From contig JAJFPB010000001.1 in the NCBI GenBank assembly GCA_020881915.1, positions 5,394,001 through 5,458,000 of the forward strand: a stretch of 64,000 nucleotides of DNA. The letters run 5' to 3'. Under the pieces are notes generated by a model. That model ran no database searches and was not told the DNA's origin. It saw only the letters and a list, made by a program, of their open reading frames with translations. The stretch comes from Paramyrothecium sp. XJ0827 (lineage: Eukaryota; Ascomycota; Sordariomycetes; Hypocreales; Stachybotryaceae). The first letter of the stretch is position 1. Every line of letters starts with the position of its first letter. Shown here in pieces: positions 43,201 to 54,109 of the stretch. A program made the position numbers and the translations under genes.

Positions 43201-43512
43201 ACCCTCAGCCGTGCATTCGAATCTCTTGTCAAGTCCTTTGCGACTACGCCGCCTTTTGCGAGCAGGCCCGTCACCATTAGAGGCACCGCCCGGGTTATCA
43301 TGCGTAGTGTTCGCGTCGCCCTCATCCTCCTCGATCTCATCCGCGTCATCCATGTCGCGGCCGTCTCGATGATTTTGGTGCATTCCATCGGAGCCATCTA
43401 ATGGAGAGCCACCATGAGCATCGTGGCCAGCTGTCATGTTGCCGGAGCTCGCCGGAGATACGGGCAAGGTCGGCTTCACGTCCCGAGGCTGAGCGGCAGC
43501 AATAGATGCCAT
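40295..43512 (-). CDS. C2H2 zinc-finger transcription factor with fungal-specific TF domain
   Basis: Three exons, complement(40295-42203, 42258-43118, 43169-43512), encode 1037 aa. Two C2H2 fingers are complete: Cys100, Cys105, His118, His122, and Cys130, Cys135, His148, His152. They are joined across intron 1 (43119-43168) and preceded by an acidic stretch and a basic RKRRRSRKG nuclear-localisation motif. Residues about 160-400 are Ser/Pro/Gln-rich. The C-terminal half carries the fungal-specific transcription factor domain (about 500-800: YIGSYWYHFADQMPILHKPTF, LLLLAMMTIGAACL, LAWHLRWEIFMDVNF, LWIFQTLILLELYEKMYS). Intron 2 (42204-42257) has a TGCTGAC branch site; the first 16 codons of the raw downstream frame are intron. 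This layout resembles the AmdX/klf1 type, but the regulon is unknown. The start is the first in-frame ATG; earlier codons are TTG. Confidence 0.92.
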
Positions 43513-45059
43513 GATAGCGCTATTTGCTGCAAGCGGGAAGTGCCCGGCTCGATCTATTCGCCAAATCGTCGGCTGTGTAAGCAAATACGATGCGATGTTG
43601 CGCAGGCGGCTAAAAGCTATGTCAAGGCGACCGTGATAAGGTTGGGCGCCGTTGATGCCGCTAAGAAGCCTCAGGTGAGGTTGTAGTAACGGTTGAGGGG
43701 TGGCGGGGTCGCCTCAAGTGCTCAATTGCTTGTCGGGTCCTACGAGCCGTCTTGGCCTGAATAAGGATAGGATGATTAAAGCATGGCCGGAGGAAGTAAG
43801 CGACAGAGTCAAATGCCGTGTTGCTTATGGTGGAGATGCCCCAGGAAAAGCCTAGGACCTCAAACAGGACAACTATTGTTGCTTGTGAAGCTGTGTGAAC
43901 GGAGAGGGGTTAGCCCACTGCCAGATGATTTATTGACTCTGTTGCATGAAATAGTCCTTAGTGTCCTTGAAATAATAGATCGACCGAGCTCGCCCTGAAG
44001 GCGGCGCCACGCTTGGTCTGGAAGGATGTGATTGAAGAAGAACATGCAGATGAGGTAGGATAGTTGTGGGGACTTAATCTCGGGAGGTGGCCGTTGCAGT
44101 TTGGATAGAAGAGAAGGGCAAGGAAACGAACACTTGATTTGTATTCCGTAGCAGAGTGGGTTTCTGTTCAGGCGCAAACTCTCGCACCAGGTCTGGAGTC
44201 AGGGGTCCAAACGTTGAATAGTGGTGATATCAACCAGTGCATGCGACATACCCACAAGGAAAGCCGCGAAGCAAATGCTACTTGAGCAAATACCAGGAAG
44301 AATCGCGGACACTTGCCAGGCAACAACTTCCGGAGGGGCTGGCGTTCGCAGCAGACAGACAGCCGGGTAGGGAGCCTGGATGGTGTGGATGCGAGAAGCC
44401 TGCGTGTGTTTCGCTCAGCGCTGCACGAGGGAATGAATTCCGTCGCCGTCGCGAGACTGGCGCGCCGCCCCTACTTTTCCTCCTTCCCAATGTTGTGTGT
44501 AACCAAATGTCAACGGGCGCTGAGACCCGGGGAATTGTGACACCACCAAGTGCTTGACAGCAATGGCGTGGCTGGCCACGTGCTGGTGGAAGTAAATGCA
44601 ACGAGGAAAAAAAGCGACGGCGACAGTCCCGCAGCCCATTGACGACGTGGCTACCCATCGCTCGAGACTAGATGCGTACCAGGGCCGACTCAAACTCCTT
44701 GAGAATGAGATTTTGATCCCCGTAGCGCGCGACGACTTGCTTAGGACGAACGACGGGCGCTCCCGAAAGGCGCCCGCAGTGGAGTTCGTGGGTGGGAGTA
44801 AGGGTAGCAATTGGGGTGCCCTGGGCGCTCGCGGCGCCAAAGGTATTCGATGGGAGGAAATCGGCCGACTGAGGGACGAGGAGGGCGGGACGCTTCAGAA
44901 TTTGGGAGGGACTTACAGACACAGGCGACGAAGAGGATGCAGGATTGCGAAAGAAAGAAGTTCAAAAAACCTGGCGAGATGGGATGTCGAGGTTGACGGC
45001 TGAGGAACCCAAGGGCCGGCTGGTGGACACGAAATACCTTAGCTTAACGGAAGGGGGCT

Positions 45060-45260
45060 AAAAGACAAGGCAAGGCAAGGCAGGTAAGGCAAGGTAAGGT
45101 AAGCTAAGGCAGTAGACTAGAGTTCGATGTCATGGGGAAACGGGGAGTTGCGCGAATGTGGGATGTGTGGGGGGTCTTATGGGCTTGTGCACCTCACACT
45201 CACCTTGCCTTGCCTTGCCTTGCCTTAAGGTACCTTGCCTCCCCGATGCCATGCCTGGCC
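45060..45260. repeat. Facing AAGGC and CCTTG repeat blocks
   Basis: AAGGCAAGGCAAGGC-type units at 45060-45112 are followed about 90 bases later by CCTTGCCTTGCCTTGCCTTG-type units at 45203-45260. The blocks are inverted relative to each other and could pair. Related GGTAAGGTA units recur at 45343-45358. Confidence 0.7.
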
Positions 45261-48200
45261 TTACCTTTGTGGACCTGCCGTCTCGACTTTAGACAGGCCC
45301 CCAATCTGGAGTCTCTGCCGATTCCGAGCTCACAAAGTAACATAAGGTAAGGTACGGTAGCCTGAGATGCCTGATCTGAGGTTCCCCTCCGCCTAGGAAA
45401 ACGAGCGAACGACATCTTCCCCAAGCAGAGCAGGCACAGTCGCCTCGAGATTGATGGAGACAGCCAAGGACGGTGCCCTGTTGAAGACTCGGGATTTCAG
45501 CTAAAGCTAAGTGAGGCAACATTAGCATGGTCACGTCCCTCGAAGCAAGCATCTTGCAAGTAAGTACAACGGCCACGGCCCACTCTCGCCCCCCCCTTAG
45601 CCCCTGCTGGCTATCAACCTCCACACCACTCACACTGACACCACTGAGACATATCCTTAACTCGTTCATTCTTCATCCTCCTTAATCGCCAATACCCACC
45701 CTACATCCCAACCGCACAGACAAGCGTGCTAGTCTGTGCCGGTATATGCCTTGTCTGCAGGCTTCTCGCCGCCTGATGCATTATTGGCAGTACACTGAAG
45801 CTGAAGAGCCGTGGCAGCGACTCAAGCTCCCAAACACGGCCCAACACTTCTCCTCGGCGTAGGCCACGGTAAACCAACTGCATAAACCCCTTTCTGGGCT
45901 GCGAGGACCCCTGATTGCGACGGCTGGAAATCAGACGCAGCGTGGTGCCCTGCATCTCCTGTCGTTTCGACAACCAACGGAGATGCTGTGAGCACATATG
46001 CTTGGACCTATCCGTATCCGAGCTTTGGATTCAAGATTCGAGCTCCAATCATTTTCTCTTAACTCGTCATTGTAAACCACCCCGCTGCCATATTCCTAGG
46101 CGATGTAGGTTCCCGGCGAACGAGGTTTGGGGATGCTTCTATGTATCGTCTTGGTAACCCCCACCCCCAAATGGCTCTTTTTTCTTTTCTTTTTCTTCTT
46201 CCTGGAATTACCAAATATGCATGGAGATATTTGAGCAGTCTGACCTGCATGGCTCGGCTTCTTCAAGGCCTTCCATCCTCGCTCATGCATTTCCCGAGAA
46301 TAGTCTGGAGGCGCGACGATCCGAGCTCGTGCAACCCAACCCTGGCCAGCCACCGCTTGGATATCCTAGAGGTGATCCTCAAAATACGCCCCCGCTGAAG
46401 ATAATAGTATGAGTGCTCTGTGAGCTAGACGCTTTCGAAAAAATTCGGAACCTCGCTCAAAGCTAAACCTAGCCATCCATGTTTTGCCTGTTAGGTCATC
46501 TCTCTTGGACATACGAGCACGGTCCGTCCAGTTGCGCACATCTGGTGGCTGACCCAACATTCTGCAGCTGCAGAATCACCATGGTTGCGCCATTTCCGGG
46601 GAGCTCATTCGTACAAAAATGGGTCAAAAGATGGGAGGGTTGTGGCCAGGGGACCCATGTCCTGGTACCCTGGTGCTATAGCACATCTGCATGCGACCTT
46701 TGGGAATTTGGTGACCAGCAAGCGTGGGTTACATTCGCGAATTCCAGATTCGAGGTATAGTAGGAAAGACTGTGCTTCCATTGCTTCTATTTGCCTTACA
46801 ATGCATGTGTTCTTCACATATTTTATGGATTAGATGCAGCTATGAAATGGCACAACTGCGAAAGAGGAGACAAGTCCAAGGTTCGCTGCGGGCTAGAACG
46901 GAAGTGCTTGGCTCATCAGCATGTCATAACATGTCTGTCGGTCCCAGATCGACCGGTGGATGGCGGCCTCGGGGAGGCGGCCAGATATCAAGTTTGGCGG
47001 TGTTACGACGAGAAGGCAAAGTCCATACCTTGGAATTCAAATGTGAATACGGACGGAGATTCTCAAGCATCGAGTATTTTTGAACGCGACTGTGTTCGGA
47101 GCATTCATACAAAAACAGACGAGCGGCAAATTCACCACCTGCAGCTCGCTACATCGAGCGACCTCGTACAGAGTACAGCGAGCCACTCAACCACGGGAGT
47201 GCATCGCTCGTCATGCACCCGCAGAACTGTAGATAGCCGATGGCGACACCACGTTGTGTGGCAGGCGCTTTGGGATTGAAATTGTTGCAGCGCAACCCAT
47301 ACGCTATCGAGCTCTCGTCGTTACCGAATGCCAAACCACACACTTGGGTCCACGCATCTGGAGAGTATGTTCTTCAGCACATGACCAGCATCTGAGCCCA
47401 TGATTTGACGACCCCACAATGAACTGAAGCAGCTTCCAAGCCACACATGCCTTAGCGGATGCACCTGGACGGAAAGGGACATGCCGTCAAGGGGGTTTAT
47501 GTCCTTGCCGTGACATTCCATCCGCTTGATCGCTGGATTGGGTGTGGAGCGAGCGCATTGGCGAGCGCTTCACACAGCCGACACAAATTGTGAGGCAGCA
47601 AGACCCACGACCGACTGGCATGATCAGCAGTAAGGGAATCGCGCATACCTCCGACGCTGGAGCTTAGCTTGCTTGAATCTGGAGTTCAGTGCCAATCGAC
47701 CCACTCCCTCCAGATCCAGGGCGTGGGGAATGAGAGGGGCTTGAAGTCGTGGGGGTCGCCGTGGTACTGTCGCTCTCAAAAGAGGGACCCGCAGCGGAGA
47801 AAAGCAGAACGTACCAGGCGGCTGGGCCCGCCTCATCAGATCATTGGGTCTGAGGCCCAAGTTCTTCCTCAAGAGGTCGTCCACAAGTATTATTGGTGCG
47901 GCTCCCATGCAACAGCGTGGCTGAAGGGGGCGCGTATTCCTTGGAAGCCACAGGACACCGGGTTCGAATGCTTCAATAATTTGTGTTTATGGAGCCCCGG
48001 ACCCGGACAGCTGTTCAGTAGCTGCGCAGATCGCTAGCAGAATCAGGAAATGCAAGGTGTACTGGAATTCATCCTGGGCCTCCGCTCGCGAGCTGAGAAG
48101 AGCGGATGGAAGTTCGAGCCCGGCATTCCATAAGCGTTACCGACATGAGCATGGCTTGCTGCATTCAAGGTACAAAGACCCTACTCAATGTAGCCAAGCG

Positions 48201-48476
48201 GGAAGCAAGGACGGGTGTCCAAGAACAGGCCTCTCAACGGCACAGTCCGCTTGCTGGGTCTCACACCCTGACAGACTCCTATTTCGTAACATGTTGTGTG
48301 CACGCTACCATCGCCAGTTCTCCTGAGCAAGGCCTACTAGCTTATCGGATCTTGCCTAACTAGCCGACCCGCTAAATCCTGAGCACGCGACGGGGTTGAG
48401 GGAAGTGGTTAATGCAATGTGATGAGAGCTGAAGAAGGATTCTTAGCTGCGATTGGGTCTTATCAGAAGCCGTTAC

Positions 48477-48524
48477 GTGAGGCAATCGAGTGAAATTTGC
48501 GTGAGGTAATCAGGTGAAATGCAA
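48477..48524 (+). repeat. 24-bp imperfect tandem duplication
   Basis: Two adjacent 24-base units, both starting GTGAGG and containing GGTGAAAT or AGTGAAAT, differ at a few positions. They lie in non-coding DNA. Confidence 0.7.
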
Positions 48525-48739
48525 TGACTACTGGGCTTGATAGGATGTCGTTGTCAACCATGGTCAAATGTAGCGATCGCCTTATTTCATTCATGCCTTA
48601 GCTGTGTTTTTCTACCTACCTCAGGTAATCAGGTATCTGCTTCATTAAGTGCCCCAGGCGGCAAAAGCTTTGCTTCTTTCCTTTGCTACCAAGGAAGGTG
48701 CTTGCCATCTCAACATGGCCTGGCTGCTCCTCGACGCTA

Positions 48740-48950
48740 ATGTGGACAAGCAGTTGGCAAATTTAGTAATGATGAAAATGTACAAATCAAATAAGATTTG
48801 AGGAATAATCGTAAAAGATCAAGTAAGAGATAAATAATAAAGCGAATAATTAAACATACCAGAATTAAAAACCTTGAATCCGTATTCTACATCATTTTGT
48901 TATGTATTGTTGCTACTGTAACAGTATTAGATAGTACATCTTTGCGGTCT
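48740..48950. other. AT-rich block
   Basis: About 200 bases are rich in AATAA, TAAAT and TTAAA, in contrast to their flanks. The composition resembles the blocks around the DUF3669 pair and may be a RIP or transposon relic. No ORF is present. Confidence 0.5.
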
Positions 48951-49375
48951 GGTCCTCTTGCTCACCGGGTGGTGGGCTACCCGGCAGCTGCCCCACTTCG
49001 GTTGGCTTCGGATGACGTTGCGTGCTGGGCCCTGGGTGCATTTTTGTGCATTGGTTCGTACAGTGGAGGCTTGTCAGCAGAAATACTAAGGCACCAGAGG
49101 TCGGTCACTGTATTGCACATCCCCCAGCTTGCTCTAGTTTCGGCTAGATACCAGGCACCCAGCCTTATCGCAAATGCAGACTTTGGACCCTCCACCAAAT
49201 CCCCCATTTTCTGGCCCATGCTGCTGGATCAGCCATTTTCTCCGTCCACCACACCCAGCACGCATTTCGGCAACGGAGCACAGCAGACAATGTAACTAAC
49301 ACTACCTCTAATTGCATCGTCGTTCCAGTTCCAGCACTTGATTTACACAGCTCTCATTTCCTGGCTTCACACAAG

Positions 49376-50028
49376 ATGCCGCCCCCCAAATCCTCCCGCA
49401 ACAATGACGATACCAAGTCGGATGCCCCAGCGAGCGGGGCGAAGGAGAAGAGCAGCACTGCAACCTCTGCGAAGATGCGTCGTGTAGCGAGTCAAACCAG
49501 CGCTCAACTTCGCGAGCCACCTGCTGCCCCTACGTCCGCCCCATCACAAGCAGCAAATGAGCCCGCGGCGCCAAACGTATGTTCAACCCCTCACGAGCCG
49601 CGGTCCCCCCCTAAGATTACTTGTTGGGACCCTGATCACGGCGCCGACCTGTTCCCTAATCGTGTCGAAAGAACAAATTGCTGATTCTCATCGTCCTATA
49701 GTTGCCATGGACAACCTTTGATCGCGAAATCCTCCACGCATACCGACGCGAACATCATCTCAGCACTCCTACCTCCTTCGCCAGCTCATTCCACCAATGC
49801 GTACTATCGCAACCTGGTGGGATTGGCCTGCATTCTCCTACAATGGCACGCAAGCGGCACGCTCGACGGCAAAGCAAAGATCGCCTAGCACTCGCTGTGC
49901 GCAAACACTTTAACGGCATGGGTATTCAGGAGAACGACGTCATCGTGGACTTCATCTACAAATTGCGAACAGATACCCCCACAAAGGACAACGGTCCAAC
50001 CCGAAAGAACTCTGAGTTTGAACAATAA
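49376..50028 (+). CDS. SAP30: SAP30-like subunit of the Sin3/Rpd3 histone deacetylase complex
   Basis: SAP30 bridges Sin3 and other subunits of the class I histone deacetylase complex in the nucleus. Two exons, 49376-49576 and 49702-50028, give 175 aa. Residues 1-67 are a low-complexity Ser/Ala/Pro/Lys lead. Residues 68-165 match the SAP30 Sin3-binding domain of fungi: LPWTTFDREILHAYRREHHL, GIGLHSPTMARKRHARRQSK and LAVRKHFNGMGIQENDVIVDF. The 125-nt intron is phase 0 and ends at CCTATAG. The ATG at 49376 follows a CACAAG context. The family name rests on the Sin3-binding domain; the protein lacks the N-terminal zinc finger of animal SAP30, as is usual in fungi. Confidence 0.88.
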
Positions 50029-50714
50029 GGGTGCACGTACATTGGGCTTCTGCTGAAACTTGTATTGGGTGGCGTTTGGTGTTGGGCAAGGCTCGAAGGG
50101 TTTCTGGCGCATTAGGTGCATTGTACTTGCAAGTTGCATCCGGAAGATTCCCCGAACGCATGGGGAAATTCAAGCGGTATTGGTAGTTCGGCCGAGGATA
50201 CACTCTTCTATTGATATTTGGTTGGACGCTTTCTGTTGTTGTTTTTGCCAGGGTTGGTATCCCACGTGGAGCCATTTCCCACTCTAGGACATTCAAACTA
50301 TTATATACCTAGTAGGCGTTGAGGAGGCCACATGTTCTTGGAAATATTGAGTCTAGACAAGTCAAGGACCGAAAATTGAGATGTCACTATCAAGGCAATG
50401 TAAATGACTTAGATGGTTGTCATGGATTGACGCGAGTTCTGACCCTCCAAATCTTGGAAGCACCACAATCGGCGAAGCGATAACTTACCTAGGCTTATCG
50501 CCCAACAACGTTCCTGAATGATCCACCGACTTCGGCTAATGACGGCATTTCCGCCTCAGGCAACCAAAAAAAGTTGCGACGGGTCTAGATTTCATCGAAT
50601 CCGAAAGAACCTATTTCGGACGAGGACGCTGCAAGCTAGACTATCGTCGATTGCTATTTTACCATCCGTGTAGTCCATCTTTGATTCAGGGCAGATGAAT
50701 CACTGTGGCCCAAC
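50029..50714. promoter_or_regulatory. Intergenic and MDJ1 upstream region
   Basis: This region lies downstream of SAP30 and carries the MDJ1 promoter. I searched by eye for heat-shock elements (alternating GAA/TTC) and found only imperfect half-sites near 50590-50620. No ORF is present. Confidence 0.45.
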
Positions 50715-52452
50715 ATGAATTCAAGCTTGCTTTTCAAGGTCGCGGCTCCTGCCCGAGTCCTCGCGCAGACCCATCTACCTGGTCGCCAACAGCTACGAGA
50801 ATGCTTGAACAAAACGGCCCAGCTTCATACAGCATCCTTTCGCACCGGATCCAGCGACGCGCCTCGATTCCGTCGACAGGCCAAAAGCTCATCTTCGACA
50901 CGGGTAAGTTCTCCTATTCCATCTACTCTCGTGCGACTCGCAGGAACTCATTTTCCCTCAAGTCTTTTCATGGTACAAATTCGTTGTCGCAGAAGGATCC
51001 CTACAAAGCTCTGGGGGTGAACAAATCTGCGACAGCATCCGACATTAAGAAGGCATACTACGGCCTCGCAAAGAAGTACCATCCGGATACGAACAAAGAT
51101 GCCACTGCCAAGGACAAGTTCGCAGATATCCAGTCCGCCTACGAGATCCTGTCCGACCCCAAGAAGCGAGAGCAATATGACCAATTTGGCGCGGCCGGCT
51201 TCGATCCCAGCGGAGGAGCGCCTGGGGGTGATCCCTTCGGCGGTGCGGGCGGCCCATTTGGTGGCGGCGGTAATCCTTTCAGCGGGTTTGGCGGCCAGGG
51301 AGGTTTCGGCGGCGGTTTCAACTTCGAGGATATTTTCTCTGCTTTCACCGGCCAGCAAGGAGGTCCATTCGGCGGACGTCGGGGAGGAAGAGCGCATTAT
51401 CAGCAGGAAATTATTGTGGGAGACAACATCGAAGTACAGGCCAGCATAACATTCATGGAAGCCGCGAAGGGAACAAGCAAGACGCTTAACATCACGCCTC
51501 TGGCGACTTGCGGCACTTGCACGGGAAGCGGACTGAAGGCTGGCACCAAACGGAGCGCTTGTCATTCCTGCGACGGCACAGGAACCCGCGTGCATCTGAT
51601 GCAAGGCGGCTTCCAGATGGCGTCAACTTGTTCGACTTGCGACGGCACAGGCACGACAATTCCAAAGGGCTCTGAGTGTAAGACTTGTTCCGGCAATGGT
51701 GTCGTCCGCGAGAGGAAGACCATTACTGTTGATATTCCGGCGGGCATCGAGGATGGTATGCGACTCCGAGTCGACGGCGCTGGCGATGCGCCACCTACGG
51801 GCAAGCTCCCAGAGGATGGTGTGCGAACTCAGCGCGGAGACTTGTATGTCTTCGTACGTGTGGCTAAAGATCCCAAGTTCCGAAGAGACGGCTCCAACAT
51901 TCTCTATACGGCCAACATCCCTCTGACAACCGCTATCCTTGGTGGACAAGTCGCCATTCCCACGCTGGACGGCTCTGTTAACGTCAAGGTTGCTACGGGC
52001 ACCAATACGGGCGATGCCATGACGCTTTCGGGACTGGGCATGAATCGTTTGAGCGGAAGGCGTAATGGCAAGGGTGATCTGAAGGTCGAATTTCGCGTCA
52101 ATATGCCAAAGCATTTGAGCGCGAACCAGCGGACGATTGTGGAGATGCTTGCCGACGAGATGGGCGACAAGACGGCCAAGCGCATCATGAACGTCTCGTC
52201 CAATAGGTAAGCCGGTATTCCGTTTTGCATGGAAGAACAGCTATTCTAACCTCCATCAGCTCCTCGTCTGCCTCAACCGACCCTGACGACCCCGAATCAC
52301 ACAGAAACGAGGGCTTCCTTAAGTCCATGTGGCACACACTGACCAACCACCCTGCTCACCAGCAGAACAAGGATGGAACATCAGCAGGCAAGGACGAGGC
52401 AAAGCCCTCGAAATCAGAAGAGAAGCCGAAGAAGTCCGACTCGTCCGGTTAA
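50715..52452 (+). CDS. MDJ1: Mitochondrial type-I DnaJ co-chaperone (Mdj1)
   Basis: Mdj1 stimulates mitochondrial Hsp70 in matrix protein folding. Exons 50715-50903, 50963-52206 and 52260-52452 encode 541 aa. Residues 1-63 are Arg/Ser/Ala-rich and lack acidic runs, as expected of a matrix targeting peptide; the sequence then reads [19 protein letters not shown]. The J domain (75-137) holds His-Pro-Asp at 103-105. A long Gly/Phe region follows, then four CxxCxGxG zinc repeats ([32 protein letters not shown]) and the C-terminal substrate-binding domain ([33 protein letters not shown]). The acceptor at 50961-50962, not the earlier AG at 50943, keeps phase. A charged tail rich in Lys, Ser and Glu is encoded by exon 3. 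The downstream J-protein gene is convergent. Confidence 0.96.
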
Positions 52453-52980
52453 ACAACACCGCACCAAAGTTGTATCATACTGTAATTGAATAAGGGAAGC
52501 ACGCATAGAAGGAGGGGAACTTGCATTCGACGGTGTTTAAAATGGCTTGAGATTTGGAGAGCGGCGTTGTTAGCGGGGACATATATCACCTCAACTTTTC
52601 TGTCAGATCTGTCATCACGCCGATCTTGCTGTACACTATATCTCTGTGGTAGAATAGGTGGGCCACAAGGCTCTGCCGGAGACAAATCTCCCCCATATTG
52701 TTTATTAGATGTTGAGTTGCTAAAGGGACTACGCATTGCTGGATCTACGTGCTTATGCTACGAGATTGGATTCTACGGCTGAGAAATACGGCGGTCAGCA
52801 CACGTTCGTTGCAAAACAGACTCATCCTTGTATATGCCATGCATGCGTAACGCATCTGCGATAGTTAGATTTCGGACGTAGTTATACCCATTCATTAACT
52901 CACAAGCGGTCGTAGAAGTCATTGATTATTCAAGGCCCAACCATGTAGCTCGTCTCGCCATACTGAAGCCAGATCCAGAA
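52453..52980. other. Intergenic region between the MDJ1 and spf31-like gene 3' ends
   Basis: A 528-bp tail-to-tail spacer between two J-protein genes. It is AT-leaning at both ends, as expected of terminators. No ORF is credible. Confidence 0.55.
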
Positions 52981-53733
52981 TCAGCCGATGGGTTTCAGCT
53001 TCTTCTTCTTCTTTTCGGATCCGCCACTGGATTTGCCCTTCTGGAACTGTCGCCAACTGCTGATCCGTTCGTCCCGTGTCGCCTCCCAATCCTGCTCGTG
53101 CTGCCTCTTGCGCTTCCGCTCCTCCAAATCTGCGTCAGCGCGACGTTGTTCCCTGCCCTCCTCCTGCATCTGAGCCTTCATCTGCCTGCGCCGGCGATGC
53201 TCGTTGTCTATGAGGACCTCCTTGGACTTCTCGCGCCATTTCTTGGCAAACTCCTCTGTCTTTAACTCTGGGCTATCCACCGTCCACTTGTTTTCTCGTA
53301 TCAGCAGCTCTCGCGCGTCGGCAATGGCTTCGTCCAGGCGCCCTCGATGTTTCTCGTCCATCAGTTCCGTTTGCGCTTTCTTTAGCCGGTCAAACGCATC
53401 CGGGGCCAGGGGGTTCTTGGTCTTATCGGGATGGATAAGCAGCGACTTTTTACGGTATGTGTTTTTTATGTCGGAATCAGGGACGCCAGGTTGCAAGTCT
53501 AGCACAGCGTATCTAGCGAGATGTGAGCGGCGAGTATGGCCCGGGGGGGACGGGGATAAACTGACGCATCGAGTCGGAATGCTTTCAAAATCCTGTCAAT
53601 CTCCGCGTCCTACACCCTGATTAGCATGGATTGCCGACAAGTTATTGGAAAAGCCGACTTTGTTGAATTCCTTGGCCTCCAGCTCCAGAGCGTCAAGCGC
53701 GTCCTGATCATCTTTGGTCTCATCGTTCGCCAT
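52981..53733 (-). CDS. spf31: J-domain splicing-associated protein (spf31/DNAJC8-like)
   Basis: DNAJC8 and fission yeast Spf31 are nuclear J-proteins that associate with spliceosomes. Three exons, complement(52981-53512, 53566-53609, 53659-53733), encode 216 aa. Removing both introns gives EFNKDAEIDRILKAFRLDAYAVLDLQPGVPDSDIK, a long match to the family. His-Pro-Asp is at 67-69 within KKSLLIHPDKTKNPLAPDAFDRLKKAQ. The rest is a highly charged helix (KWREKSKEVLIDNEHRRRRQMK, EERKRKRQHEQDWEATRDERISSWR) ending in a Lys tail (KKKKKL) that probably acts as a nuclear localisation signal. Intron 1 has an unusual GTCGGC donor but a clear TGCTAATC branch site. The gene is divergent from DBP10, with 376 bp between start codons. 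Confidence 0.9.
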
Positions 53734-54109
53734 TTTTATTGGTGGCGTTGCCTGAAGGTTGGTATTTCAATCCCGAGAGAGATGTTGCGCGACGAGTTGT
53801 TAGAGTGGTGGCGGAAGGTAGACAAAGCTGCGAGACGGGACTTTCTCTTGAATGGACTGGAGTAAGATAATGTAGAGTGCAGGTGAAAGTTGAGATCCGC
53901 AATGAGGTAAGTCGTCTGGTAGGGTACCTTGCAGTTTGCGGATCCGGCCTAGTTCGTTCGAGTATCCGTATGCCCCGCGACGATAAGATACCGATAAGAG
54001 CAGACCCCGTTGAAAAAAAATTGGTTGTTACCGCCTACAGCAGACCATCTCGCGGCATCCAAGCTATCACAGGAACGGGCTCGGACTCGATTCTCAAACG
54101 ACAGCCACG
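53734..54109. promoter_or_regulatory. Compact divergent promoter, spf31-like gene and DBP10
   Basis: A 376-bp region must serve both genes. A TGAAAAAAAATTGG tract at 54011-54024, about 90 bp before the DBP10 start, resembles the yeast RRPE element of ribosome-biogenesis promoters, and GCAATGAGG near 53900 loosely resembles PAC. Both links are inference; such elements are less well defined in filamentous fungi. Confidence 0.4.

Larger units (their letters stand above)
43513..49375. promoter_or_regulatory. 5.9-kb non-coding stretch upstream of the C2H2 regulator and SAP30
   Basis: This is the longest gene-free stretch in the window, between two divergent starts. Frames of 100-160 codons occur on both strands, but none has domain motifs or plausible exon partners. 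It holds AAGGC/CCTTG repeat blocks (45060-45112 and 45203-45260), a 24-bp imperfect tandem duplication (48477-48524), and an AT-rich block (about 48740-48950). Long upstream regions are common for fungal regulator genes, so control elements or non-coding transcripts are possible. Confidence 0.5.

Noticed and set aside
44596..45003. 135-codon plus-strand frame
   Set aside because: No family resemblance. It overlaps other frames of similar length on the other strand.
47905..47985. tRNA-like A box (TGGCTGAAGGGG) and B box (GGGTTCGAATGC)
   Set aside because: The T-stem and acceptor-stem halves do not pair, so no cloverleaf forms.
50904..50943. Use of the AG at 50943 as the MDJ1 intron 1 acceptor
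   Set aside because: It breaks the reading frame. The AG at 50961-50962 restores phase and the expected SFHGT sequence.
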